48,212 bases of DNA. It comes from Oscillospiraceae bacterium. Lineage in GTDB: Bacteria > Bacillota > Clostridia > Oscillospirales > Acutalibacteraceae. Location: NCBI GenBank assembly GCA_015066365.1, contig SVON01000012.1, forward strand, positions 1 to 48,212, in the 5' to 3' direction. This document shows, piece after piece, positions 41,430-48,212 of the stretch. Each line of letters opens with the position of its first letter. The first letter of the stretch is position 1. The position numbers and the translations under genes were made by a program. The notes under the pieces were generated by a model, which made no database searches, was not told where the DNA came from, and saw nothing but the letters and a program-made list of their open reading frames with translations.

Positions 41430-42419
41430 TTGGCAGGATTTTTTGGTCTGTTCAATTACAGCAAAGAGGGCCCCGGCGTGGCCAAAAACGCCCCTCAGAA
41501 GCGGGGATTTATCCACTTTTACGAGATCTATTCCCGCAAATTCTGGAACCTGGCTTTGGCGGGTCTGATGTGGTTTGCGGTGTGCATCCCTCTGGTGACA
41601 CGCGGCCTGGCAGATGCGGGCCTGACCTATATCACCCGCTCCTTCACCCGGGAGAAACACGCCTTCGTCCGGGAGGACTTTGTGGACGCCATCCGTAAGA
41701 ATTGGCGTCCCGCCCTCATCAGCGGTGCCATCAACCAGATGGTCACCGGCGTGATGCTGTACAACATCATCACCTTTATTATGGAGGTGTGGGTACGGGG
41801 CAAAGACCCCACCGCCCTCACCTACATCATCATCGCCATCACCCTAATGGGCTACGGCACCTTTACGTGGATGAAGTATTACATCCCCTTCCTCATCATC
41901 ACCTTTAAGTTAAGCCTGAAGCAGGTATACAAAAACGCCTTTCTCTTCTCCGCCGTCAACCTCAAGCGCAATCTGCTGATCTCGGCGATTCTGATCGCCA
42001 TATACGGCGTGTTGGGCTTCCTGCTGTACACCTTCCCCAACCCCTTCATGCTGGCGGTGATCCTCCTGCTGGTGGCAACGGTTCTGCCGGCCTTCCGCTC
42101 GTTCTTAATCCAGTATCACATCTTCCCCTCGATCAAGAAGCTGATCATCGACCCCTATTACAAAGCCAATCCCGGTGCGGACAAGCAGTTGCGCCGCAAC
42201 CTGAATCTGGACGTGGAGGAGGAGGAAATCCCCTCTGCCCAAGCCGAGGACAAGCCTGCCCCGGCGGAGGAACCGGTGTTTGTGGATACCATCCCGGAGC
42301 CGGAGCCCACCAATGTCCCGAAAAAGTCCCTCCCCAAGCAGTATAATGAGAGAGAACTGCGTCGCTTCAACCGTCAGGTGCAAGCCCAAGGCGGGGAGGA
42401 CGACGACGATACCATCTAA
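41430..42419 (+). CDS. DUF624 (YesL-like) family membrane protein
   Basis: A 329-residue membrane protein with five or six helices; the N-terminal segment FYEIYSRKFWNLALAGLMWF and later IIAITLMGYGTFTWMKYY fit DUF624 (YesL) proteins, usually about 200-215 residues. Here a hydrophilic acidic C-terminal extension (about residues 255-329, Glu/Pro/Asp-rich) is added. Start is TTG at 41430, seven bases after AAGGAGC. Function unknown; no sugar ABC transporter, a frequent DUF624 neighbour, is here. Confidence 0.7.
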   Translation: MAGFFGLFNYSKEGPGVAKNAPQKRGFIHFYEIYSRKFWNLALAGLMWFAVCIPLVTRGLADAGLTYITRSFTREKHAFVREDFVDAIRKNWRPALISGAINQMVTGVMLYNIITFIMEVWVRGKDPTALTYIIIAITLMGYGTFTWMKYYIPFLIITFKLSLKQVYKNAFLFSAVNLKRNLLISAILIAIYGVLGFLLYTFPNPFMLAVILLLVATVLPAFRSFLIQYHIFPSIKKLIIDPYYKANPGADKQLRRNLNLDVEEEEIPSAQAEDKPAPAEEPVFVDTIPEPEPTNVPKKSLPKQYNERELRRFNRQVQAQGGEDDDDTI

Positions 42420-42433
42420 GGGGAGAGTTGTTT

Positions 42434-43666
42434 ATGAGTTTGGAAATTATCTTAGGTTTTGCCGCGCTGACCCTGTTGGCCATCGCCATCGTGCTGTTGA
42501 CGGTTCTGCTGAAACGGCAGAGCGGCGACGGCCAGACCCGTCGGCTGGAGGAGCGGCTGGACCGGATGCAACGGGATCTGTTGGAGGAGCAACGGGCCAG
42601 TCGCAAGGAATCCAACGAGGCGATTCAGCAGAGTATGCAGAATATGAGCCAGGTGCTGCTCACCGCCCAAGGGAACGCCAACACCGCGGTGAACGAAAAC
42701 CTGGAGTCCATCCGCAAGGCTATGGTGACCCAGCTGAGCGGCATCCGGGAGGAGAACAACCGCCAGCTGGAGCAGATGCGCCAGACGGTGGACGAAAAAC
42801 TGCAAAAGACCCTCAACGACCGTATCACCCAGTCCTTCCAGCTGGTCAACGAACGGCTGGAGCAGGTGTATGCGGGTCTGGGCGAGATGAAGACCCTGGC
42901 CAGCGGCGTGGGCGACCTGAAAAAGGTGCTGTCCAACGTCAAGACCCGGGGCGTGCTGGGCGAGGTGCAGTTGGGCGCTATTCTGGAGCAGATCCTCTCT
43001 CCGGAGCAGTACGAAGCCAACGTAAAGACCCGTCCGGGCTCCACCCACTACGTGGAATACGCGGTGAAACTGCCCGGTGCCGACGAGGGCACCGTATGGT
43101 TGCCCATCGACGCCAAGTTCCCGGTGGATGCCTACGCCCAACTGCTAGAGGCCTATGACACCGGTGACGCCGACGCGGTCAAGGCTGCCGGCAGCGTGCT
43201 GGAACAGCGCATCCGCGCCTTTGCCCGGGATATTCGGGACAAATACGTGGCGCCGCCCCACACCACCGATTTCGGCATTATGTTCCTGCCCATCGAGGGT
43301 CTGTACGCCGAGGTGGTGCGCCGCGGCCTGATCGAAACCTTGCAGAATGAGTACCACATCAATATCGCCGGCCCCACCACCATGGCGGCGCTCTTAAACA
43401 GCCTGCAGATGGGCTTTAGGACCCTGGCCATCCAGAAGCGCTCCGGCGAGGTCTGGAAACTGCTGGGTGCGGTCAAAACCGAGTTTGACCGGTTTGGCGA
43501 CGTGGTGGAAGCCGCCCAAAAGCGGCTGGAGCAGGCCGGCGACGAGCTGGACAAGCTGGTGGGGGTACGCACCCGCCAGATCCAGCGCCGCCTAGCCGAC
43601 GTAACCAGTCTGCCCGAAACCGAAGCCACCGCCCTGCTGGACGGTGGGGAAACCTCCGGGGAATAA
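42434..43666 (+). CDS. rmuC: DNA recombination protein RmuC
   Basis: RmuC family (PF02646), which limits recombination at inverted repeats. 410 residues: N-terminal membrane helix (about 4-26), a coiled coil rich in Glu/Arg/Gln (about 35-150), and the RmuC nuclease-like domain with KTRGVLGEVQLGAILEQIL, WLPIDAKFPVDAY and IMFLPIEGLYAEV. Start after GGGGAGAG. Confidence 0.93.
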   Translation: MSLEIILGFAALTLLAIAIVLLTVLLKRQSGDGQTRRLEERLDRMQRDLLEEQRASRKESNEAIQQSMQNMSQVLLTAQGNANTAVNENLESIRKAMVTQLSGIREENNRQLEQMRQTVDEKLQKTLNDRITQSFQLVNERLEQVYAGLGEMKTLASGVGDLKKVLSNVKTRGVLGEVQLGAILEQILSPEQYEANVKTRPGSTHYVEYAVKLPGADEGTVWLPIDAKFPVDAYAQLLEAYDTGDADAVKAAGSVLEQRIRAFARDIRDKYVAPPHTTDFGIMFLPIEGLYAEVVRRGLIETLQNEYHINIAGPTTMAALLNSLQMGFRTLAIQKRSGEVWKLLGAVKTEFDRFGDVVEAAQKRLEQAGDELDKLVGVRTRQIQRRLADVTSLPETEATALLDGGETSGE

Positions 43667-43707
43667 TCCCCCGCTCCCTCCACTATATTGGTGTGGGAGG
43701 GGTGTGT

Positions 43708-44592
43708 ATGTTTTTTACCATCAATCTGCGGCGGATGCGCCGTCTTGCTCTGCCTTTGGCGGGGCTTGTGTTCCTGGTTTGCTTATGGCGGGCGATTCCC
43801 GCAACGGTCCCCGCCGCCACCGACCCCAACGAGGGTGTCCCGGTGCCGGTGGTGATGTACCACAGCCTGCTCCCCGGTGGGAACAGTGATTATGTCATCG
43901 ACCCGGCGCTGTTCGAGCAGGATCTGATGTATCTGCAGCAACAAGGCTACACCACCGTCACGGTGAGCGATCTTATCGCCTATGTAAACCACGGAAACCC
44001 ACTGCCAAAAAAGCCGGTGATGCTCACCTTTGACGACGGCTATTACAACAACTATCTCTACGCCCACCCGCTGCTCAAGCAATACGGGATGCGGGCGGTG
44101 ATCGCCCCCATCGGCTCGGTGTCGGAGTACTATTCGGCCAACCCCGCCGAGCAAAATCATCCCCGCTACTCCCACGTCACCTGGGCGCAACTGACCGAGA
44201 TGACAAAGGATGGGGTGTGGGAGATCGGGCATCACAGCTACAACCTGCACCGCACCGACAAGGGGCGTAAAGGGGTGGCACAGAAAAAAGGCGAGTCAGA
44301 TGCCAGCTACCGGCAACAGCTTGCCGAGGACCTGCAAAAGGCCACCGAACTACTGAAAACCCACGTGGGGGTAACCCCCACCGTCTTTGTCTACCCCTTT
44401 GGCGCCCACACCACCGGCACCGACCCCACGCTGAAAGAGGCGGGGTTTACCGCCACCCTTTCCTGCGTGGAACGGGTCAGCCGGATCACCCGTGACCCGG
44501 ACAGTCTGTGGCGCATCGGGCGCTACCGCCGCCCACCGGGGGTGGACAGTCAACACTATTTTGAACCCATTTTCCAAAAAGCGGAGGAATAA
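43708..44592 (+). CDS. Polysaccharide deacetylase (CE4/NodB)
   Basis: A 294-residue extracytoplasmic deacetylase anchored by an N-terminal membrane helix (about 13-32). CE4 motif 1 is LTFDDGYYN (D109/D110), the metal-binding His motif is GHHSYNLH (H176, H181), and VYPFGAH gives motif 3. Likely substrate is peptidoglycan GlcNAc or MurNAc, but other acetylated glycans are possible. Start by GGGAGG. It lies within a run of same-strand genes with little spacing. Confidence 0.93.
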   Translation: MFFTINLRRMRRLALPLAGLVFLVCLWRAIPATVPAATDPNEGVPVPVVMYHSLLPGGNSDYVIDPALFEQDLMYLQQQGYTTVTVSDLIAYVNHGNPLPKKPVMLTFDDGYYNNYLYAHPLLKQYGMRAVIAPIGSVSEYYSANPAEQNHPRYSHVTWAQLTEMTKDGVWEIGHHSYNLHRTDKGRKGVAQKKGESDASYRQQLAEDLQKATELLKTHVGVTPTVFVYPFGAHTTGTDPTLKEAGFTATLSCVERVSRITRDPDSLWRIGRYRRPPGVDSQHYFEPIFQKAEE

Positions 44593-44596
44593 ACCA

Positions 44597-44809
44597 ATGG
44601 AACAGAGCAAGATCGACCGCATCAACGAACTGGCCCGCAAGAAAAAGGCCGAGGGTCTCACCCCCGAGGAGCTGGAGGAGCAGGCCGCCCTGCGGGCCGA
44701 GTATATCGCCGGTTTCCGGGCCAGTCTCACCGCCCAACTGGACAACACCGTGGTGGTGGACCCCGACGGCAACCGCACCAAAGTGACCCGTAAGAACCCC
44801 ATTTCTTGA
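44597..44809 (+). CDS. DUF896 (UPF0291/YnzC-like) protein
   Basis: A 70-residue helical, charged protein: KIDRINELARKKKAEGLTPEELEEQ, then RAEYIAGFRASLTAQLDNT, the DUF896 signature. Length typical (60-80). In Bacillus YnzC lies in an SOS-linked operon; no such link is visible here. The ribosome-binding site GGAGGA lies in the end of the preceding deacetylase gene. Confidence 0.9.
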   Translation: MEQSKIDRINELARKKKAEGLTPEELEEQAALRAEYIAGFRASLTAQLDNTVVVDPDGNRTKVTRKNPIS

Positions 44810-44827
44810 GATAAAAGAGGAGGAACT

Positions 44828-45304
44828 ATGATGGACAAGATTCTGAAACTGCTGAACACCGATGCCCGTCTGACCACCGAGCAGATGGCGGTCATGGCCA
44901 ATATGACCGAGGACGAGGTCACCGCCGCCATCGCCAAACTGGAGGCCGACGGCGTTATCCGTGGCTACAAGCCCCTCATCGACTGGGAAAAGACCGGCGA
45001 AGAGGTGGTCACCGCCATCATCGAATTGTCCATTGCCCCCAGCAAGGACGAGGGCTTTGACGGCATCGCCAAGACCATTATGGCCATGGACGAGGTGGAG
45101 AGCCTGTCCCTGATGAGCGGCGGTCACGACCTGATGGTCACCGTCACCGGCCGCACCTTTAAGGACGTGGCGCTGTTCGTCGCCAAGCGGCTGTCCTCTC
45201 TGGACGGCGTGCTGGGTACCGCCACCCACTTTGTGCTGAAAAAATATAAGGAGCGCGGCGTTCTGTTCGAGGATGAAGAACAAGACGAGAGAGGCACGGT
45301 ATGA
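44828..45304 (+). CDS. Lrp/AsnC family transcriptional regulator
   Basis: A 158-residue feast/famine regulator: N-terminal winged HTH (KLLNTDARLTTEQMAVMANM, then EVTAAIAKLEADGVIRGYKPL) and C-terminal RAM domain (VVTAIIELSIAP, GGHDLMVTVTG). It likely senses an amino acid and regulates the overlapping aminotransferase gene, whose ATG overlaps its stop by four bases. Start by AGAGGAGG. Confidence 0.92.
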   Translation: MMDKILKLLNTDARLTTEQMAVMANMTEDEVTAAIAKLEADGVIRGYKPLIDWEKTGEEVVTAIIELSIAPSKDEGFDGIAKTIMAMDEVESLSLMSGGHDLMVTVTGRTFKDVALFVAKRLSSLDGVLGTATHFVLKKYKERGVLFEDEEQDERGTV

Positions 45305-46479
45305 ATTACGAAAAGCTAATCAACCGGACGCTTTCGGAGATGAAACCCTCCGGCATCCGGAAATTCTTTGACATCGCCGCCGAGATGGAGGACGTGATCT
45401 CTCTGTCGGTGGGCGAGCCGGATTTCGCCACCCCCTGGCACATCCGGCAAGAGGGCATCAAGACCCTGGAAAAAGGCCGTACCTGGTACAGCCCCAACGC
45501 GGGTCTCTTGAAGCTCCGCCAGGCCATCGGCGGGTATCTTTCCCGTCGGTTTGATCTGGCCTATGACCCCAAAACCGAGATTTTGGTCACCGTCGGTGGC
45601 AGCGAGGCCATCGACCTGTGTTTCCGCGCCCTGCTGGAGCCGGGTGACGAGGTGCTGATCCCGGAGCCCAGCTTTGTCTGCTACGACCCGCTGACCCGGA
45701 TGGCCGGCGGTGTGCCGGTGGCTCTGCCCACCAGGGCAGAGGACGCCTTTCGGCTGAAAGCGGACACCGTCAAGGCCGCCATCACCGACAAGACCAAGCT
45801 GTTGGTCTTACCCTTCCCCAACAACCCCACCGGCGCCATTATGCCCCGTGAGGAGCTGGAGGCGTTGGCAGAGGTTCTGCGGGACACCGATATCCTGGTG
45901 CTGTCGGACGAGATCTACGGCGAATTGACCTACGGCCGGGAGCACGTGAGCATCGCCGCCCTGCCCGGGATGCGGGAGCGCACCGTGCTGGTGTCCGGCT
46001 TCTCCAAGGCCTTTGCCATGACCGGCTGGCGGTTGGGCTATGCCTGCGCCCCGGCCCCGCTGATGGCCCCCCTGACCAAACTGCATCAATACGCCATTAT
46101 GTGTGCCCCCACCACCGCCCAGTACGCCGCCATCGAGGCGATGAATAACGGCGACAGCGACGTTATGCAGATGCGGGACGAATACGATATGCGCCGCCGC
46201 TTTATCGTGGATGAGCTAAACAAACTGGGGCTCACCTGCTTTGAGCCGGAGGGTGCCTTCTACGTGTTCCCCTGCATCCAGAGCACCGGTATGACCTCTG
46301 AGGCGTTCTGCCAAAAACTGCTGGAGAAAAAGCACGTGGCGGTGGTGCCCGGCAACGCCTTTGGCGACTCCGGTGAGGGCTTTGTGCGTATCTCCTATTG
46401 CTACTCGCTCAAGCACATCACCGAGGCACTCCGCCGCATCGGTGAATTCCTAAAGGAGAATGGGTTATGTCCGAAGTAA
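45301..46479 (+). CDS. PLP-dependent aminotransferase, class I/II
   Basis: A 392-residue fold type I aminotransferase. PLP lysine in SGFSKAFAMTGWRLGYA, phosphate-binding Arg in the same motif, FPNNPTGAIMP and LSDEIYGELTYG. Substrate is probably an aromatic, branched-chain or alanine/aspartate-type amino acid; not decidable. Overlaps the Lrp gene by four bases, the common Lrp-aminotransferase pair. It overlaps ispE by 13 bases. Confidence 0.93.
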   Translation: MNYEKLINRTLSEMKPSGIRKFFDIAAEMEDVISLSVGEPDFATPWHIRQEGIKTLEKGRTWYSPNAGLLKLRQAIGGYLSRRFDLAYDPKTEILVTVGGSEAIDLCFRALLEPGDEVLIPEPSFVCYDPLTRMAGGVPVALPTRAEDAFRLKADTVKAAITDKTKLLVLPFPNNPTGAIMPREELEALAEVLRDTDILVLSDEIYGELTYGREHVSIAALPGMRERTVLVSGFSKAFAMTGWRLGYACAPAPLMAPLTKLHQYAIMCAPTTAQYAAIEAMNNGDSDVMQMRDEYDMRRRFIVDELNKLGLTCFEPEGAFYVFPCIQSTGMTSEAFCQKLLEKKHVAVVPGNAFGDSGEGFVRISYCYSLKHITEALRRIGEFLKENGLCPK

Positions 46480-47339
46480 TCGCTATCGCCCCGGCCAAGA
46501 TCAACCTGACCCTGGACATTGTGGGCACGCGAGAAGATGGCTATCACCTGCTGGAGAGCATTTTCCAGTCGGTAACTCTTGCCGATACGATTCATGTGCG
46601 CAAGAAGCTGGGTAAAAAAATCAAATTAGTTGCCCCCCGATGCACGTGTCCGGTTGAGAAAAACACCGCCTATCGGGCGGCGATGGCGTTCTTTAACTAC
46701 ACCGGGCTAAGTAAAGGCGTGCGCATCGAGCTAAGTAAAGAGATCCCCCAACAGGCGGGGATGGGCGGCGGCTCCGCCGATGCCGCCGGGGTACTGGTGG
46801 CGCTTAACGAGTTGTTTGACACCCATCTCACCACCGAGCAGCTCTGCGAGATCGGTCTGACGGTAGGGGCGGACGTGCCCTTCTGCCTCGTGGGCGGCAC
46901 CGCCTACGTCACCGGCATCGGTGAGAACATTCAGCCCTTGCCGCCGTTGCCGGACTGCCACATTGTGATCGCTCAGCCTGACCAGGGCATCTCCACCAAA
47001 GAGGCCTATGCCGCCGTGGACAACGCCGAGATTCTGGCCCGTCCCGACAACGCCGCCGCCATCGCCGCCTTGAAGGCCGGCGACCTGAACGGGGTGTGCC
47101 AGCAGGCGGTGAACGTGTTCGAGGCTGCCACCAACCTGCCGGGTGTCGCCGACATCCGCCGCCGGATGGAGCAATTTCATCCCCTGTGCAGTCAGATGAC
47201 CGGCAGTGGCAGCGTGGTATTCGCCATTTTTGAAGACGAGCGCGTGGCCGAAGCCTGCCTGGAGGAACTGGGCGATTACTACTACGCCGTCCTTGTTCAA
47301 CCCTGCCGTGGTGCTAATGCGTATATTTCGTCTTTTTAA
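46467..47339 (+). CDS. ispE: 4-diphosphocytidyl-2-C-methyl-D-erythritol kinase
   Basis: GHMP kinase of the MEP isoprenoid pathway. 290 residues: APAKINLTLDIVGTREDGYH at the N terminus, the ATP loop PQQAGMGGGSADAAG, and C-terminal MTGSGSVVFAIF. The start overlaps the aminotransferase end; AAGGAG lies upstream. Followed by spoIIR, a frequent order in Clostridia. Confidence 0.97.
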   Translation: MSEVIAIAPAKINLTLDIVGTREDGYHLLESIFQSVTLADTIHVRKKLGKKIKLVAPRCTCPVEKNTAYRAAMAFFNYTGLSKGVRIELSKEIPQQAGMGGGSADAAGVLVALNELFDTHLTTEQLCEIGLTVGADVPFCLVGGTAYVTGIGENIQPLPPLPDCHIVIAQPDQGISTKEAYAAVDNAEILARPDNAAAIAALKAGDLNGVCQQAVNVFEAATNLPGVADIRRRMEQFHPLCSQMTGSGSVVFAIFEDERVAEACLEELGDYYYAVLVQPCRGANAYISSF

Positions 47340-47357
47340 TTTTGAATAAAACCAGCC

Positions 47358-47400
47358 AAAACCGCCCACACTCGTTTCACCAAAACGAAAGGGCGGTTTT
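47358..47400 (+). terminator. Hairpin between ispE and spoIIR, containing the spoIIR ribosome-binding site
   Basis: Stem AAAACCGCCC (47358-47367) / GGGCGGTTTT (47391-47400) with inner TCGTTT/AAACGA. The right arm carries the GGGCGG that would serve as the ribosome-binding site for spoIIR four bases from its ATG, so it can act as terminator or as a block of translation. Confidence 0.65.
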
Positions 47401-47404
47401 ACTT

Positions 47405-48001
47405 ATGACCAAAAGCAAACGATGGATTGTCGCGCTCTCCGGAGGGCTGGCGCTGTGCCTGCTGTGCTCTATATTAGGTATATACGGACAAGCCCAAGGG
47501 GTGCGGGACAGCGTGGTGCGGCTGCACATTTTAGCCAACTCCGACTCCACCGCCGACCAAACCCTCAAGCTCCAGGTGCGGGACGCCCTCACCGCGGCCT
47601 CCGCCGGGTGGCTGGACGGGGCGACGAACCGCGAGGATGCCCTCTCCTTAGCCAAGCAGAACCTGCCCCGGTTGCAGGCGGTGGCAGAACAGACGGTGGC
47701 GGCGGCAGGGGCGGACTATCCGGTGACAGTTCAGCTGAAAGAGCTCTATTTCACCACCCGGCAGTACGACACCGTCACCCTGCCCGCCGGGATGTACGAC
47801 GCGGTGCAGGTGACCCTGGGTGCGGGCAAAGGGCAAAACTGGTGGTGCGTGGTGTTTCCCCCCTTCTGTGCCGGGGCGGCCACCCAGCCGGAGCGCTTTC
47901 TTTCCCCCGGGCAGCAGGACTATGTGGAAAACGAGCCCCGCTATCGGGTACGGTTTAAGGTGGTGGAATGGCTGGAAAGCTTCTGCCAACTGTTCCGCTA
48001 A
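47405..48001 (+). CDS. spoIIR: Stage II sporulation protein R
   Basis: Secreted forespore signal that activates SpoIIGA to process pro-sigma-E in the mother cell. 198 residues. An N-terminal hydrophobic signal or anchor (about 8-29) is followed by VVRLHILANSDSTADQTLKL, the family hallmark, and later NWWCVVFPPFC. Start at 47405; the longer in-frame form includes the preceding hairpin. It lacks extra C-terminal domains. Presence indicates an endospore-forming lineage. Confidence 0.95.
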   Translation: MTKSKRWIVALSGGLALCLLCSILGIYGQAQGVRDSVVRLHILANSDSTADQTLKLQVRDALTAASAGWLDGATNREDALSLAKQNLPRLQAVAEQTVAAAGADYPVTVQLKELYFTTRQYDTVTLPAGMYDAVQVTLGAGKGQNWWCVVFPPFCAGAATQPERFLSPGQQDYVENEPRYRVRFKVVEWLESFCQLFR

Positions 48002-48029
48002 AAAAATTAAATTTTTTTGAAATTTACTA

Positions 48030-48058
48030 TTGACAAAATAGGAACCATAGTGTATGAT
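48030..48058 (+). promoter_or_regulatory. tRNA operon promoter
   Basis: TTGACA (48030-48035) and TATGAT (48053-48058), spacer 17 bp, preceded by an A/T-rich stretch. Same hexamers as the rRNA promoter at the left edge. Confidence 0.85.
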
Positions 48059-48090
48059 AGTCAAGCGGTTTGAAAAAGCCGTGGTGACAA

Positions 48091-48166
48091 GCACCTCTAG
48101 CTCAGTTGGTAGAGCACCTGACTCTTAATCAGGGTGTCCAGGGTTCGAGTCCCTGGAGGTGCACCA
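48091..48166 (+). tRNA. tRNA-Lys (anticodon CTT)
   Basis: 76 bases: acceptor GCACCTC/GAGGTGC, D-arm GCTC..GAGC, anticodon loop CTCTTAA (CTT, codon AAG), T-loop TTCGAGT and encoded CCA. Confidence 0.97.
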
Positions 48167-48172
48167 TTATAT

Positions 48173-48212
48173 GGCCCGTTGGTCAAGTGGCCTAAGACTC
48201 CGGCCTCTCACG
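48173..48212 (+). tRNA. tRNA-Glu (anticodon CTC), partial
   Basis: Starts GGCCCGTTGGTCAAGTGG as usual for tRNA-Glu; the anticodon loop CTCTCAC gives CTC (codon GAG). Cut by the window edge in the anticodon stem. Confidence 0.85.

Overview
The window looks like GC-rich chromosomal DNA from an endospore-forming Clostridia bacterium, probably Oscillospiraceae/Ruminococcaceae-like. This rests on a spoIIR homologue and a spoIIM-like gene, a Firmicutes-type ecfA1-ecfA2-ecfT-truA cluster, a single-membrane envelope inventory (M23/G5 hydrolases, a CE4 deacetylase, a dockerin protein and a membrane-anchored cohesin-like protein), and many TTGACA-17-TATAAT promoters with strong AGGAGG ribosome-binding sites. 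Gene density is high and most of the window is ordinary housekeeping. No prophage, transposase, CRISPR array or complete defence system was seen.

Layout. At the left edge the first bases of a 16S rRNA gene, its leader and its promoter read leftward. A leftward block follows: trpB with an unusual leader, an ABC-F ATPase, nrdR, a DUF6514-like protein and a double-DUF1294 membrane protein. At 5.5-9.0 kb a rightward pair encodes a secreted glucosaminidase ending in a dockerin and a membrane-anchored protein with a cohesin-like domain. A small HTH / Cys-rich module (9.0-9.6 kb) separates this from an eight-gene leftward operon (17.8 to 9.6 kb): ecfA1-ecfA2-ecfT-truA-DUF5711-cvpA-pgsA-clp. Then come ruvB plus an rRNA-type methyltransferase, two paralogous M23/G5 envelope hydrolases, and luxS behind a structured leader.

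The accessory region is about 24.2-27.0 kb. It holds two further small HTH regulators paired divergently with small exposed proteins, a structured intergenic RNA candidate with a predicted pseudoknot, an orphan Mrr-N-like winged-helix protein, an array of short hairpins with mirror-image spacers, tRNA-Thr and tRNA-Tyr, and a 54-residue membrane peptide. It is more AT-rich than its surroundings.

From 27 to 34 kb are stand-alone transcription units: a HAD phosphatase with a metallophosphoesterase, an alpha/beta hydrolase, two YD-repeat proteins flanking a nitroreductase, and a CPA2-type antiporter. From 34 to 37 kb are dapB, dapA and asd (lysine/diaminopimelate branch). From 37.4 kb rightward: queA, tgt, yajC, TIGR04086, a SpoIIM-like protein, DUF624, rmuC, a CE4 deacetylase, DUF896, an Lrp regulator with an aminotransferase, ispE, spoIIR, tRNA-Lys and the start of tRNA-Glu.

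The most interesting signals are: the cohesin-like/dockerin neighbour pair; three 67-residue HTH genes each divergent from a small surface-type protein with dyad operators at the shared promoter; the hairpin array at 25.67-25.85 kb; the structured RNA at 25.03-25.15 kb; the three-way-junction leader plus terminator ahead of luxS; and the leader ORF with alternative hairpins ahead of an orphan trpB. All functional statements come from reading the sequence; no database search was run.
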